From the NCBI GenBank assembly GCA_945873505.1, contig CAMCDQ010000003.1:1-64000 (forward strand): 64,000 bases of DNA. Reading direction: 5' to 3'. Shown here piece by piece: positions 30,167 to 41,260 of the stretch; position 1 is the first letter of the stretch; each line of letters starts with the position of its first letter. Origin of the DNA: Chitinophaga pinensis. Lineage in GTDB: Bacteria; Bacteroidota; Bacteroidia; Flavobacteriales; Flavobacteriaceae. The notes below the pieces were generated by a model, which searched no databases, was not told the origin of the DNA, and worked only from the letters and a program-made list of their open reading frames with translations. A program made the translations under genes and the position numbers.

Positions 30167-30196
30167 AAAAACCCGTTTTAAACGGGTTTTTTTTGC
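30167..30196 (+). terminator. Rho-independent terminator
   Basis: AAAACCCGTTTTAAACGGGTTTTTTTT. Confidence 0.85.
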
Positions 30197-30223
30197 TTTA
30201 TAGGGTATCCCAAATAAAAAAAA

Positions 30224-31000
30224 TTATTCTTTAATTTTCTTTAAGGAAGTTTTGATTCCTTTAATTAGTGAGGAGCTGAAACCTTCGTGTTCCATTTCGT
30301 TGAGGCCAACAATGGTGCAGCCTTGCGGTGTGGTTACGCGGTCTATTAGTTGTTCTGGATGGATTTTTTCTTCTAAAGCCATTGTTGCTGCGCCTTTTGC
30401 AGTTTGTGAAGCGATGGAAAGTGCGGTAGCAGCATCGAAGCCAATTTCGATTCCTGCTTGCATCGAGGCGCGAATATAGCGAAGTGCATAAGCAGTTCCA
30501 CAAGCGCCAAGTACGGTTGCGGCGTCCATTAATTTTTCGTCAATTACGGAAACGGTGCCTAAATCATTGAATAGTTGGATGACTTTTTGTGCGTCATTTT
30601 TGTCTTTTTCAAGATAGGAAATACAGGTTGCCGATTCGCCAAAACGAGCCGCAATATTGGGCATTATGTGAATTATTGTATTTGCAGAATTGGTTTTTTC
30701 TTGAAGCGATTCAATTGATAGTCCACTTACTGCCGATGCAATGATTTTGGTTTTTATTGAAGGTAAAATTTCTTCTAAAACGGTATCAACCTGGTATGGT
30801 TTTATAGTTAAGATGATAACATCGGCATCTTGAATTTGGTGCTTATTATTTGAGGAAACTTTGATTCCTTGTTGCTCCAAATATAGAATGCTTTCAGTAT
30901 TTCTTCGGGTAATTGTTACTTGATTTCCAGAGGAATATTTAGAGATTCCAATAGCAATTGCTACGCCTAAATTTCCGCCTCCGATGATGTGAATTTTCAT
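30224..31000 (-). CDS. proC: Pyrroline-5-carboxylate reductase
   Basis: IIGGGNLGVAIAIG, MPNIAARFGES, GACGTAYALRYIRA, VTTPQGCTIVGL. Confidence 0.93.
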   Translation of the reverse strand: MKIHIIGGGNLGVAIAIGISKYSSGNQVTITRRNTESILYLEQQGIKVSSNNKHQIQDADVIILTIKPYQVDTVLEEILPSIKTKIIASAVSGLSIESLQEKTNSANTIIHIMPNIAARFGESATCISYLEKDKNDAQKVIQLFNDLGTVSVIDEKLMDAATVLGACGTAYALRYIRASMQAGIEIGFDAATALSIASQTAKGAATMALEEKIHPEQLIDRVTTPQGCTIVGLNEMEHEGFSSSLIKGIKTSLKKIKE

Positions 31001-31010
31001 TTTTTAGTAT

Positions 31011-32366
31011 TTAAAAACCTCCTAATATTAATTTTGCAATAGAGAAATAGATAAGTATTCCAAAAATATCGTTGCTTGTAGTGATAAATGGACCTGTTGC
31101 TAAAGCGGGATCAATTTTAAATTTATTTAACAATAGTGGTATAAATGTCCCTATTAATGAGGCTATTATTATTACAGAAATCAATGCCGTAGTTACAATT
31201 ATGCCAATAATAATTTCAACATTTAGTAGGAAATGACTCCCTAAAAATAAAATGATTGCTAGAATTATTCCGTTCAATAAACTCAAAGAAACTTCTTTTA
31301 TTAATCTGTTAAATAAAGTGCCGCTTAAGGAGTCGTTTGCCAAACCTTGCACGATTATTGCTGAAGATTGTACCCCAACATTTCCAGCCATAGCGGCAAT
31401 TAAAGGCGTAAAAAAGAATAAATTTCCATGTTCCAACATTGCTCCTTCAAACAATCCTAAAACTTTCACAGAGATAAAACCTCCTAGAAGTGCTAATATT
31501 AACCATGGTAATCGTGCTTTTGTATGTTCGATAATGCTATCATCGGCTTCAATATCTTGAGAAATACCAGCAGCCATTTGGTAATCTTGATCGGCTTCAT
31601 CTTTGATTACATCTACAATATCGTCAATGGTAATTCGGCCTACTAATCTCCCCAATTCGTCAATTACAGGAATAGCTTCTAAATCGTATTTTTGCATAAT
31701 TCGAGCCACTTCAACGTCTTCGGTATCTACTTTTACGAAATTTAATTTACGAATATAGACTTCGCTAATAGGTGTTTTAGCTGATGTTGTTAACAAATCT
31801 TTTAAAGAAAGACGACCCAATAATTTATCTTGTTCATCGACAACATAAATAGAATGCACTCGAGAAATATTTTCGGCCTGAATACGCATTTCTTTTATGC
31901 AGGTAAGTACATTCCAATTTTCATAAACTTTTACCAATTCTTTGTGCATAATTCCACCTGCAGTATCTTCTTTGTAACGCAATAAATCGACAATGTCTTT
32001 TGCGTGTTCAACATCTTGAAGTTCCGAGATTACTTCTTCTTTTTTACTTTGAGAGAGTTCGGCAATAATATCCGCAGCATCATTTGTATCTAATTCGTCA
32101 AGTTCTTCGGCGATTTCTTTTGGCGACAAACGGCTAAGAATATTTTCTCTTAAATCTTCATCTAATTCTAGTAAGATTTCGGCAGTTTTATCACTGTCTA
32201 ATACCTTAAAAATGTAGGTTGCTTCATTAAAATCAAGCTCTTCAAGAATTTCAGCAATATCAGCATGGTGCATATCATTAAGCAACACTTCCAATTGTTG
32301 GTCGTCATTACTTTTGATAAGTTGTTCAATTTGAACAATAAGCTCTTTACTGATTTTAAACTGCAT
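31011..32366 (-). CDS. mgtE: Magnesium transporter MgtE
   Basis: MgtE N domain ([13 protein letters not shown]), CBS pair, C-terminal TM domain with [10 protein letters not shown]. Confidence 0.95.
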   Translation of the reverse strand: MQFKISKELIVQIEQLIKSNDDQQLEVLLNDMHHADIAEILEELDFNEATYIFKVLDSDKTAEILLELDEDLRENILSRLSPKEIAEELDELDTNDAADIIAELSQSKKEEVISELQDVEHAKDIVDLLRYKEDTAGGIMHKELVKVYENWNVLTCIKEMRIQAENISRVHSIYVVDEQDKLLGRLSLKDLLTTSAKTPISEVYIRKLNFVKVDTEDVEVARIMQKYDLEAIPVIDELGRLVGRITIDDIVDVIKDEADQDYQMAAGISQDIEADDSIIEHTKARLPWLILALLGGFISVKVLGLFEGAMLEHGNLFFFTPLIAAMAGNVGVQSSAIIVQGLANDSLSGTLFNRLIKEVSLSLLNGIILAIILFLGSHFLLNVEIIIGIIVTTALISVIIIASLIGTFIPLLLNKFKIDPALATGPFITTSNDIFGILIYFSIAKLILGGF

Positions 32367-33135
32367 CGGCTTCTATTTTTTGGGTGAGTTCTATAAATTG
32401 TTGCACGTTCAACTGTTCTGGACGAAGGTCAAAGATAGTGTCTTCTCGCAAATTATCCGACAAATTTAGTGTTTTTAAACTATTCCGCAATGTTTTTCGG
32501 CGCTGTTGAAAGGCAGTTTTTACTACGGTAAAGAATAATTTTTCACCACAAGGCAAACTATAATCTGCTTTTCGACGCAATCGTAGCACTCCAGATTTTA
32601 CTTTTGGCGGTGGTATAAAAACGTGTTCGTCCACTGTGAATAGGTATTCTGCATTATAAAACGCCTGAACCAAAACCGATAAAATTCCGTACGCTTTAGT
32701 TCCTTTTTTCTCACAAATTCTTTCGGCAACTTCTTTTTGAAACATACCTGCAAATTCTGGAATTTGATGGCGGTATTCTAAAGTTCGGAAAACAATTTGT
32801 GTAGAAATATTGTAGGGAAAATTCCCAATTATACCAAATTGTTTGCCTTCGAAAGTTTCATTTATATTGTATTTCAAAAAATCTTTTGAAATGATTTTAT
32901 CTTTTAATTTCGGAAAGTTTTCATCTAAATACGTCACCGATTCTGTATCAATTTCAATGACATAAGTAGTTATAGGCTTTTCCAATAAATACTTGGTCAA
33001 AACTCCCATTCCTGGCCCGATTTCTAAAACGTCTTGATATCCCTCAAAATTCAAAGTATCGGCAATTGCGGCGGCGATACTTTCGTCTTTTAAGAAATGC
33101 TGTCCAAGGTGTTTTTTTGCTTTTACTTTTTCCAT
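32356..33135 (-). CDS. rsmA: 16S rRNA (adenine1518/1519-N6,N6)-dimethyltransferase
   Basis: [39 protein letters not shown]. Confidence 0.96.
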   Translation of the reverse strand: MEKVKAKKHLGQHFLKDESIAAAIADTLNFEGYQDVLEIGPGMGVLTKYLLEKPITTYVIEIDTESVTYLDENFPKLKDKIISKDFLKYNINETFEGKQFGIIGNFPYNISTQIVFRTLEYRHQIPEFAGMFQKEVAERICEKKGTKAYGILSVLVQAFYNAEYLFTVDEHVFIPPPKVKSGVLRLRRKADYSLPCGEKLFFTVVKTAFQQRRKTLRNSLKTLNLSDNLREDTIFDLRPEQLNVQQFIELTQKIEADAV

Positions 33136-33213
33136 AATATCATTGTGAGGCGCAATGCCAGCTTACTTTTTTGTTGCAACAAATAATCTGAATAGTATAA
33201 ATTAATTATTGAA

Positions 33214-33744
33214 CTATTTTTTATATCCGATTTTTTCCCGTTCCGTTTTTGGTTCCTGTTTTTCGATTAATTCATCAAGATATTGAAAAACGAGTTCAAT
33301 ATTTTTCCCTTGATTTTCAATTTTCTTTTTGATTGTTTCCACGTCCAATCTTAGTTCGGTGGTATCAACCAGCATTTTTCTAATTTTTGTAAATATTCTC
33401 ATAATTTGAATATTTGTTTGAATGGCTTTTTCACTGTTCAATATACTCGAAAGCATCAAAACTCCATGTTCTGTGAAAACCATAGGAGCATACCTTAATC
33501 CCATCTTGTCGGAATTGGAGGTCGCAAATTGCGACCTCCAATTTTCAAATTCTTCTTGAGTCAATTCAAACATAAAATCTTCAGGAAATCTTGATAAATT
33601 CCTTTTAACTTGCTCTTTCAATCTTTTGGTTTCAACACCATAAAGCAGCGCCAAATCTCTATCTAACATTACTTTTTGATTTATAAAAAAGTAAATTTTG
33701 TTTATTACTACATCATCTGGAATTAACGAAATTTCGGTGCTCAT
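33214..33744 (-). CDS. ORF6N domain-containing DNA-binding protein
   Basis: INQKVMLDRDLALLYGVETKRLKEQVKRNLSRFPEDFMFELTQEEF...APMVFTEHGVLMLSSIL. Confidence 0.9.
   Translation of the reverse strand: MSTEISLIPDDVVINKIYFFINQKVMLDRDLALLYGVETKRLKEQVKRNLSRFPEDFMFELTQEEFENWRSQFATSNSDKMGLRYAPMVFTEHGVLMLSSILNSEKAIQTNIQIMRIFTKIRKMLVDTTELRLDVETIKKKIENQGKNIELVFQYLDELIEKQEPKTEREKIGYKK
33513..33543. repeat. 31-bp perfect palindrome inside the ORF6N CDS
   Basis: AATTGGAGGTCGCAA-A-TTGCGACCTCCAATT (15-bp arms). Confidence 0.9.
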
Positions 33745-33771
33745 AATTTTTTTTTGGTTTATATTTTAATC

Positions 33772-33796
33772 TGGAGATCGCAAATTGTGACCTCCA
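33772..33796. repeat. Imperfect copy of the ORF6N palindrome
   Basis: TGGAGATCGCAAATTGTGACCTCCA upstream of the ORF6N start. Confidence 0.8.
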
Positions 33797-33819
33797 ATAG
33801 TATTTTATTCTATGTAGAT

Positions 33820-33834
33820 GTCGCAAATTGCGAC
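33820..33834. repeat. Core copy of the ORF6N palindrome
   Basis: GTCGCAAATTGCGAC. Confidence 0.8.
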
Positions 33835-33858
33835 TTCAAGTTTCAAAAAAAACCTATT

Positions 33859-34170
33859 TTAATGTTCCGAAATTAATTCTAATTCCGTTCTGAATGCCAA
33901 CATTTTATCGCCAAACAATGCCGCTCCTTCTTCTCTCAATCTTGGTGCATCTTCTTCGTAATATCTTTGAAGCAGCTCTTTATTATCCGTGGTATATTGA
34001 ATAGAATAGGTAACTCCGCCCATTTCTTCTTCAATAAGTACTTTTACCATTCTTGCCGATGAAAATTTTCCTGTTGCAAGAACATCGTTAATGTGTTTTT
34101 CTTGCATCCAGGTCATCCATTGGTCGTGAACACTTTCGTGAATGTTAATTGTTACGTTGTAAATTATCAT
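33859..34170 (-). CDS. DUF4286 family protein
   Basis: MIIYNVTINIHESVHDQWMTWMQEKHI... resembles DUF4286. Confidence 0.8.
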   Translation of the reverse strand: MIIYNVTINIHESVHDQWMTWMQEKHINDVLATGKFSSARMVKVLIEEEMGGVTYSIQYTTDNKELLQRYYEEDAPRLREEGAALFGDKMLAFRTELELISEH

Positions 34171-34185
34171 TTCTTATTGTTTAAT

Positions 34186-34296
34186 CCTCTCCCCGACCCT
34201 CTCCAAAGGAAAGGGAGCCGAAAGTGAATATCATTAATTTGTTTTTATTTAAATATAATATCGTTTCTATTGTTCCCCCTTTGGGGGTTAGGGGGC
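34186..34296. repeat. MITE-like GC-rich inverted-repeat pair between the TPR gene and the DUF4286 gene
   Basis: Left CCTCTCCCCGACCCTCTCCAAAGGAAAGGGAGCCG; right TTCCCCCTTTGGGGGTTAGGGGGC (34273-34296), which provides the TPR gene stop codon. Confidence 0.8.
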
Positions 34297-36066
34297 AAGG
34301 TCTCCTCGCAATTCCCTGAATTTTCTTCTCGCATCTACAAAATAAATACTGTCTTCGTGATGAAACACTAATTTTTCATAAAGTGGTTTTGCCTTTTCAG
34401 TATCTTTTAGCTGTTTATTATAAATTTCAGCCGAAAAATATAATGCTTCATCTACATAAATGCCATCAGAATGTTTGTCTATTATTGTTTGGTATTGGCT
34501 TAAAGCCGAAAAATAATCTCCTAATTTTTCGTATGTTTTTCCCAATCGATATAAGGTAACGCTTTCGATTTCTTGTCCTTTGAAATTTTTCAGAATGTCT
34601 TGAAATTGAAGTAATGCTTCCTGTGGTTTATTTTGGTACAAAAGATAATCTGCTCGAGCAAATTGTTTCAATGCAGTTTGTGTAGAATCGGCTATGGTAT
34701 TGTCATTAATTAATAGAAAATATTCTAACGCATCATTGGCAATTAATTGTGAAGAAACCGATTTCAGTTCTTTAAATTGTTTCAAAGCCCAAACAAAATC
34801 TCCTTTAAAATAACTTGTTTTTGCAGATTTCAAACTTGCTTCGTGTCCAACAACGTCATTTTTTAAATCTTCCTCAATTTGAGAATAATACAAAGAAGCT
34901 TGGTTGAATTTTTCTTCAAATAAAAAGATGTCTGCCAATTCCATTTTGACATCTGCTTTTTGATATTCGTTCAAAGGAAGATCTAAAGCGGTTTTCAAAA
35001 TGGCTTTTCCTTGCGTTGGATTTTTCATTTGAAAGGTATCAAAATGCGCTTTTAAAATCTGTAATTTTAAAGAATATGGCGTAATTCCGAATTGTTTCAA
35101 TAAAGAATTTAATTCAGTTTCGATTGCGAACAAATCTTTTTCAAACGGATTATTAATCTTCATTTCTGTAAGAAAATAATGCGCTTGGATTTGTAATTCC
35201 ATATCCTGCGTATTCTCTAAAACAAAAGTCAAGATTTCTTTTGCCGTTTCTTTTTCGTCTTCTTCAATGGCAATTTGAGCCAAATTCACAATATTAAAAA
35301 GTGATTCAGGATTTCGTTTGTAAATTGCTTTTTCTTGAATAAAAGCTTTTCCAAATTCTTTTTGTTGTATAAAATACCAACTCAAATACTGATTCCAAAA
35401 CACATCTTGGTTTTGCTGCGTTCTAATTAGTAATGCTTTTTTCAAGGCATTATTAAAATTCACATCGGCATTTTCTGTCATAAATCTTGAAAACTGATTT
35501 TGAATTGCTATTAGGTTTTGAGGATTTTTGAATGATTCTTCCAAGAATTTTTCAATCATTTTATCCGAATCACCTTTTTGACCATAAAGCAATGCCATTT
35601 GAAAATTAAAATTGAGATTTTTATCTAAATCAAGTGCCATTTGATAGGCTTGTAACGCATAATCGAGTAATACTTTTTTTTCGAAGGCACCAGCTATTAT
35701 AAAAACGCTCATTGGATTTTTTTTGATTTCATTCAATGCTAGTTCATAGTACTTTTTAGCTTTATTTTCCTCTTTTTTTAGTTGATAATTGTATCCTAAT
35801 TCTACTAAAAGCGATATTTGTTTGTGATTTTCCAGCCAATTAAAAATTGCTTTTTCAGCTACGTCATATTGTTTAAGTTGTTGGTAACATTCAACAGTTT
35901 TTTGGAAATAATATCCATTTCCAGATTGTCTAGTTAACAATTCTTGAAAAGAAACAAGTGCTTTTTCAAATTCTCCTTTTTCAAAATAGTTCATCGCCAA
36001 TTGGTCGTCTTGCGAGAAACCAATTAGGGAATAAAACAGAGAAAAAAGGAAAATTATTTTTTTCAT
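34288..36066 (-). CDS. Tetratricopeptide repeat protein, secreted
   Basis: Signal peptide MKKIIFLFSLFYSLIGFSQ and multiple TPR-like units. Confidence 0.88.
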   Translation of the reverse strand: MKKIIFLFSLFYSLIGFSQDDQLAMNYFEKGEFEKALVSFQELLTRQSGNGYYFQKTVECYQQLKQYDVAEKAIFNWLENHKQISLLVELGYNYQLKKEENKAKKYYELALNEIKKNPMSVFIIAGAFEKKVLLDYALQAYQMALDLDKNLNFNFQMALLYGQKGDSDKMIEKFLEESFKNPQNLIAIQNQFSRFMTENADVNFNNALKKALLIRTQQNQDVFWNQYLSWYFIQQKEFGKAFIQEKAIYKRNPESLFNIVNLAQIAIEEDEKETAKEILTFVLENTQDMELQIQAHYFLTEMKINNPFEKDLFAIETELNSLLKQFGITPYSLKLQILKAHFDTFQMKNPTQGKAILKTALDLPLNEYQKADVKMELADIFLFEEKFNQASLYYSQIEEDLKNDVVGHEASLKSAKTSYFKGDFVWALKQFKELKSVSSQLIANDALEYFLLINDNTIADSTQTALKQFARADYLLYQNKPQEALLQFQDILKNFKGQEIESVTLYRLGKTYEKLGDYFSALSQYQTIIDKHSDGIYVDEALYFSAEIYNKQLKDTEKAKPLYEKLVFHHEDSIYFVDARRKFRELRGDLAP

Positions 36067-36087
36067 TTCAAAAATGTATTAAAAAAA

Positions 36088-36131
36088 CAATGTACTAAAG
36101 TAACACTTTTTGTGCCAATTTAGTACACTGT
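36088..36131 (-). terminator. Terminator-like hairpin downstream of serS
   Basis: ACAATGTACTAAA...TTTAGTACACTGT arms (12/13 paired), T-run on the minus strand. Confidence 0.65.
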
Positions 36132-36150
36132 TCTTCAAAGATTATCGTTA

Positions 36151-37422
36151 TTAGTCAATCAAATCAAAACCAGTATATTTTCTCAAAACCTCTGGAATTA
36201 AGATTCCTTCCGTCGTTTGATAGTTTTCTAATATTCCTGCCAAAACTCTTGGCAAAGCCAATGAACTTCCGTTTAAAGTGTGTGCCAATTGATTTTTTCC
36301 GTCTTTATCTTTAAAACGTAATTTCAAACGATTGGCTTGAAATGTCTCAAAATTAGAAACCGATGAAATTTCTAACCAACGATCTTGCGCAGTTGAAAAC
36401 ACTTCAAAATCATAGGTTAATGCCGATGTAAAACCCATGTCACCACCACAAAGTTTCAAAATTCGGTACGGTAATTTCAATTCTTGAAGAATCATTTTCA
36501 CGTGTTCTACCATTCCTTCTAAAGCTTCGTACGATTTATCAGGGTGTTCAATTCGTACGATTTCTACTTTGTCAAATTGGTGCAAACGGTTCAATCCACG
36601 AACGTGAGCACCATAAGAACCTGCTTCTCTTCGGAAACAAGGCGTATAAGCTGTTGCTAAAACTGGCAATTCATTTTCGTTCAAAATCACATCGCGAAAC
36701 AAGTTGGTAACGGGTACTTCCGCCGTAGGAATTAAATATAAATTATCGGTGGCATCGTGATACATTTGCCCTTCTTTGTCTGGCAATTGCCCCGTTCCAT
36801 AAGCCGAAGCTTCATTTACAAGATGAGGAACTTGGTATTCTTTATAACCGGCATCGGTATTTTTATCTAAAAAATAGGTAATTAAAGCCCGTTGTAATTT
36901 GGCTCCTTTACCTTTATAAACAGGAAAACCGGCACCTGTGATTTTATTTCCTAATTCGAAATCGATGATGTCGTATTTTTTAACTAATTCCCAATGCGGT
37001 TGCGCACCTTCATGTAAAACAGGAATTGCACCTTCTTGAAAAACAGTTACATTTTCTTCAGGAGTTTTTCCAACAGGAACACTATCTGCAGGAAGGTTTG
37101 GTAAAGTATACAATTTTTCTAATAATTCGTGAGCCAAAGCATCAGCTTTTTCAGCTAAATCTTTGCTTTTTTCTTTTAGAAGTACTGTTTTTTCTTTTAA
37201 AATAGCAGCTTTTGATTTTTCGCCACCTTTCATTAAATCGCCAATATCTTTGGATAATTTATTAGATTCGGATAAGATGTTGTCTAATTCTACTTGCGTA
37301 GCTCTTCGTTTTTCATCTAATTGGACCACTTCATCAACTGTAACTTTGGCGTCTATGTTTCTCTTTGCCAATGCTTTGATTACTTTTTCCTGATTTTCTC
37401 TAATAAATACTATTTGTAACAT
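36151..37422 (-). CDS. serS: Serine-tRNA ligase
   Basis: LYLIPTAEVPVTNLFRDVIL, TPCFRREAGSYG, ALPRVLAGILENYQ. Confidence 0.97.
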   Translation of the reverse strand: MLQIVFIRENQEKVIKALAKRNIDAKVTVDEVVQLDEKRRATQVELDNILSESNKLSKDIGDLMKGGEKSKAAILKEKTVLLKEKSKDLAEKADALAHELLEKLYTLPNLPADSVPVGKTPEENVTVFQEGAIPVLHEGAQPHWELVKKYDIIDFELGNKITGAGFPVYKGKGAKLQRALITYFLDKNTDAGYKEYQVPHLVNEASAYGTGQLPDKEGQMYHDATDNLYLIPTAEVPVTNLFRDVILNENELPVLATAYTPCFRREAGSYGAHVRGLNRLHQFDKVEIVRIEHPDKSYEALEGMVEHVKMILQELKLPYRILKLCGGDMGFTSALTYDFEVFSTAQDRWLEISSVSNFETFQANRLKLRFKDKDGKNQLAHTLNGSSLALPRVLAGILENYQTTEGILIPEVLRKYTGFDLID

Positions 37423-37535
37423 ATCATAATTTTTATAAATCCCAAATTTATTTCAGGAATAAGTCGCAAATTTAATCATTTGTTTCTAATGTTGCTATTT
37501 ATTAGTAATTGTTATTAATCAATAAAAAGCAAAAA

Positions 37536-37560
37536 AAAGACTGTCTTTCGAACAGTCTTT
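37536..37560 (-). terminator. Rho-independent terminator of the sdh operon
   Basis: Minus strand AAAGACTGTTCGAAAGACAGTCTTTTTTTT. Confidence 0.85.
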
Positions 37561-37581
37561 ATATTATTGTAAAAAATATTT

Positions 37582-38328
37582 TTACCCTTTCAAGCTTGCC
37601 GATAAATATTCTCTGTTCATTTGAGCAATATAGTCAAGGGAAATTCCTTTTGGACATTCCACTTCGCAAGCGCCTGTATTCGTGCAGTTACCAAAACCTT
37701 CAGCGTCCATTTGAGCTACCATATTTAAAACTCGATCTGTGGCTTCTACTCTTCCTTGTGGTAACAAAGCATATTGAGAAACTTTGGCAGCAACAAATAA
37801 CATCGCCGATGAGTTTTTACAAGTAGCCACACAAGCTCCACAACCTATGCAAGTTGCAGCATCAAATGCCCTGTCTGCATCTTTTTTTGGAATTGGAATG
37901 GTATTCGCATCTACAGGGTTTCCTGATGTATTTATAGATACAAAACCACCTGCTTGCTGAATTCTATCAAAAGAACTTCTGTCTACTACAAGATCTTTTA
38001 TAATAGGAAACGCTTTTGCTCTAAAAGGTTCAATATAAATTTCATCTCCGTCTTTGAACATTCGCATGTGCAATTGACAAGTTGGTATTCCTCTGTCTGG
38101 TCCGTGCGCTTCGCCATTTATAAAAAGAGAACAACTTCCGCAAATGCCTTCGCGACAATCGTGGTCAAAAGCAACGGTGTCTTCGCCTTTTTGAATTAAA
38201 TCTTCGTTTAGAATGTCTAACATTTCTAGAAAAGACATATCGCTTTCGATACCATCAACAAAATAGTCAACAATTTTTCCGGCCGATTTTGCATTTGGCT
38301 GACGCCATATTTTTAATTTTAGTTTCAT
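37582..38328 (-). CDS. sdhB: Succinate dehydrogenase/fumarate reductase iron-sulfur subunit
   Basis: [41 protein letters not shown]. Confidence 0.96.
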   Translation of the reverse strand: MKLKLKIWRQPNAKSAGKIVDYFVDGIESDMSFLEMLDILNEDLIQKGEDTVAFDHDCREGICGSCSLFINGEAHGPDRGIPTCQLHMRMFKDGDEIYIEPFRAKAFPIIKDLVVDRSSFDRIQQAGGFVSINTSGNPVDANTIPIPKKDADRAFDAATCIGCGACVATCKNSSAMLFVAAKVSQYALLPQGRVEATDRVLNMVAQMDAEGFGNCTNTGACEVECPKGISLDYIAQMNREYLSASLKG

Positions 38329-38390
38329 AATTTTTAGTTTGAAAGACTTAAAGTCAAATGACTTTAAGAAGTTTGACTTTGGACTAATTT

Positions 38391-40391
38391 CTATTTATAA
38401 CTACGAGTAGCTAATTTAATATTTTCGTAAATCAATGGTTCTTTGTGTAAAACAGCATCACTAGGTTTGCCTTTGTATTCCCACGCCGCAACATACGCAA
38501 AATTTTCGTCGTCACGTTGTGCTTCTCCATCTTCGGTTTGATATTCTTCACGGAAGTGTCCTCCACAAGATTCGTTACGATGTAGTGCGTCTTTTGCAAA
38601 CAATTCACCTAGTTCAAGGAAATCAGCTACTCGTCCTGCTTTTGCTAATTCTGGATTAAAACTATCAGCAGTTCCAGGTACTATAACTTCTTTATAAAAT
38701 TCCTCACGCAAAGCGGCAATTTCTTCGATAGCCTCGGTAAGTCCCTTGACATTTCGAGCCATACCCACATTATTCCACATTATTTTACCTAATTTCTTAT
38801 GAAAATAATCAACAGATTTTGTTCCTTTATTATTTATAAATCGCTCGATTTGTTCTTTCACTTTTTTCTCAGCTTCCACAAATTCAGGCAAATCAGTAGA
38901 TATTGGTCCTGTTTTTATTTCTGGAGCCAAATAATCTCCAATTGTGTAGGGCAACACAAAATAACCATCGGCTAAACCTTGCATCAATGCCGAAGCACCT
39001 AATCTATTTGCCCCGTGATCAGAAAAATTGGATTCTCCAATAGAGAAACATCCTGGAATTGTGGTTTGTAAGTTATAATCAACCCAAGTTCCTCCCATGG
39101 TGTAGTGCACGGCTGGATAAATCATCATAGGAGAAGTGTAAGGATCTTCGTCTACAATCTTTTCATACATTTGAAATAAGTTACCGTATTTACTAGCAAC
39201 AACTGCTCTTCCGAGTTTTATAATCAAAGCTGCATCATTTGCATCTAAACCTTTTACGAAAGCTTGTTCTTTTCCATAACGCTGAATAGCATCTGAAAAA
39301 TCCAAATAAACCGCTTCACCGGTTTTGTTTACACCAAAACCTGCATCGCAACGCTCTTTTGCAGCTCTCGACGATATATCACGAGGAGCAAGATTCCCAA
39401 AAGAAGGATATCTTCTTTCTAAATAATAATCTCTTTCTGATTCGGATAAATCGGTTGGTTTTTTCTTTCCTTCACGAATGGCTTTTGCATCTTCTAGTTT
39501 TGCAGGAACCCAAATCCGACCGTCATTACGCAGGGATTCTGACATCAATGTCAATTTCGATTGGTGATCTCCTGAAACAGGAATGCACGTTGGGTGAATT
39601 TGTGTATAACAAGGATTAGCAAAAAACGCACCTTTTTTATGTATTTTCCAAGCTGCAGTGGCGTTACTTCCCATTGCATAAGTCGATAGGAAAAATACAT
39701 TTCCGTAACCTCCTGAAGCAATAACAACAGCGTGAGCAGAGTGGCGCTCTATTTCTCCAGAAACTAAATCACGAGCAATAATTCCTCTTGCTTTTCCGTC
39801 AACAACTACTAAATCTAGCATTTCGTGACGTGCATGCGATTTTATTTTACCACGACCTATTTGACGGTTCATAGCAGAATAGGCTCCTAACAATAATTGC
39901 TGTCCTGTTTGACCTTTGGCATAAAATGTTCTGGCTACCAATGTTCCTCCAAAAGAGCGATTGTCTAATAATCCGCCATATTCTCTTGCCAACGGAACAC
40001 CTTGCATTACACATTGGTCGATAATATTGGTTGAAACTTCGGCTAAACGGTGCACATTTGCTTCACGAGAACGATAATCGCCTCCTTTAATAGTATCATA
40101 AAACAAACGAAAAGTAGAATCTCCGTCGCCTTGATAGTTTTTAGCAGCGTTGATTCCTCCTTGTGCAGCGATAGAGTGCGCGCGACGTGGAGAATCTTGA
40201 AAGCAAAATGTTTTAACATTATACCCTAATTCTGCCAAAGTTGCGGCAGCAGAACTTCCTGCCAATCCAGTTCCCACAACGATAATATCGATATTACGTT
40301 TGTTCGCGGGATTTACTAAATTGATGTGATTTTTATAATTTATCCATTTGTCCGAAATTGGACCACTAGGAACTTTTGAGTCTAATGCCAT
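38391..40391 (-). CDS. sdhA: Succinate dehydrogenase/fumarate reductase flavoprotein subunit
   Basis: [55 protein letters not shown]. Confidence 0.97.
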   Translation of the reverse strand: MALDSKVPSGPISDKWINYKNHINLVNPANKRNIDIIVVGTGLAGSSAAATLAELGYNVKTFCFQDSPRRAHSIAAQGGINAAKNYQGDGDSTFRLFYDTIKGGDYRSREANVHRLAEVSTNIIDQCVMQGVPLAREYGGLLDNRSFGGTLVARTFYAKGQTGQQLLLGAYSAMNRQIGRGKIKSHARHEMLDLVVVDGKARGIIARDLVSGEIERHSAHAVVIASGGYGNVFFLSTYAMGSNATAAWKIHKKGAFFANPCYTQIHPTCIPVSGDHQSKLTLMSESLRNDGRIWVPAKLEDAKAIREGKKKPTDLSESERDYYLERRYPSFGNLAPRDISSRAAKERCDAGFGVNKTGEAVYLDFSDAIQRYGKEQAFVKGLDANDAALIIKLGRAVVASKYGNLFQMYEKIVDEDPYTSPMMIYPAVHYTMGGTWVDYNLQTTIPGCFSIGESNFSDHGANRLGASALMQGLADGYFVLPYTIGDYLAPEIKTGPISTDLPEFVEAEKKVKEQIERFINNKGTKSVDYFHKKLGKIMWNNVGMARNVKGLTEAIEEIAALREEFYKEVIVPGTADSFNPELAKAGRVADFLELGELFAKDALHRNESCGGHFREEYQTEDGEAQRDDENFAYVAAWEYKGKPSDAVLHKEPLIYENIKLATRSYK

Positions 40392-40403
40392 TATAATTAA
40401 CTA

Positions 40404-41072
40404 TTAAATATGATTAAAATGATGAAATAAAGCAATAAAAATAAAACCAAAAGGAACTACTATTGCAAAAGCATATCCTAATTTATGTAATGATTTTGAA
40501 TATTTATTGTTAAACCCCACAGATTGAAACGACGAATTAAAACCGTGCCACAAGTGCAATGACAGAAGAACAAACGCAATACAATACAAGGCAGTACGAA
40601 CTGGATTTTCAAATTTATGAACCAACTCTTCATAATATCTGTTTTCATTGATAACATTTACAGCGATATACTTATAGTTCATTTCGGCAAACCAAAAATC
40701 ATACATATGCAATCCCAAAAAAGCCAAAACTACTACTCCAGAAATAATCATATTTCTTGAAGTCCAAGATGCATTTGCTGCACCATTATAATTCGCATAT
40801 TTAATAGGTCTAGCACTTCTGTTTTTTAAATCTAAAACAAACCCCATAACGAAGTGAAATATAACTCCAGCAATTAAAACGGGCTGCATTACAAATTGAA
40901 TGACAGGATTGTAACCCATAAAATGGGACATGGCATTAAATGCGTCAGCGCTAAAAACTGAAACCATATTAATAAAAAAGTGAAGCGATAAAAACGAAAT
41001 CAAAAAAAGACCTGAAAGCGCCATAGCTACTTTTTTAGCGATTGACGACTTTAATACTGTAGAATTGGCCAT
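40404..41072 (-). CDS. sdhC: Succinate dehydrogenase cytochrome b subunit
   Basis: SSIAKKVAMALSGLFLISFLSLHF, LHLWHGFNSSFQSVG, adjacent to sdhA; start set to MANSTVLKSS. Confidence 0.92.
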   Translation of the reverse strand: MANSTVLKSSIAKKVAMALSGLFLISFLSLHFFINMVSVFSADAFNAMSHFMGYNPVIQFVMQPVLIAGVIFHFVMGFVLDLKNRSARPIKYANYNGAANASWTSRNMIISGVVVLAFLGLHMYDFWFAEMNYKYIAVNVINENRYYEELVHKFENPVRTALYCIAFVLLSLHLWHGFNSSFQSVGFNNKYSKSLHKLGYAFAIVVPFGFIFIALFHHFNHI

Positions 41073-41260
41073 GATAAAAACAATTTTTATATAATAATTT
41101 ACAAAATTAATCATAAATGAAACATACTACAACCTTTTCGTAGTTATTTATAATGATTTTAAAGTGTTTTGGACTATTGCATAATTATAGTTGAAAGTTT
41201 TTACAATTATTCAATGAATTAATGAAAATTCAACAAAAAACAAAATTTCATTTTATGCAA

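Noticed and set aside
33513-33834. Cluster of palindromes as a CRISPR-like array
   Set aside because: Only three copies, unequal spacing, one inside a CDS and no cas genes nearby.
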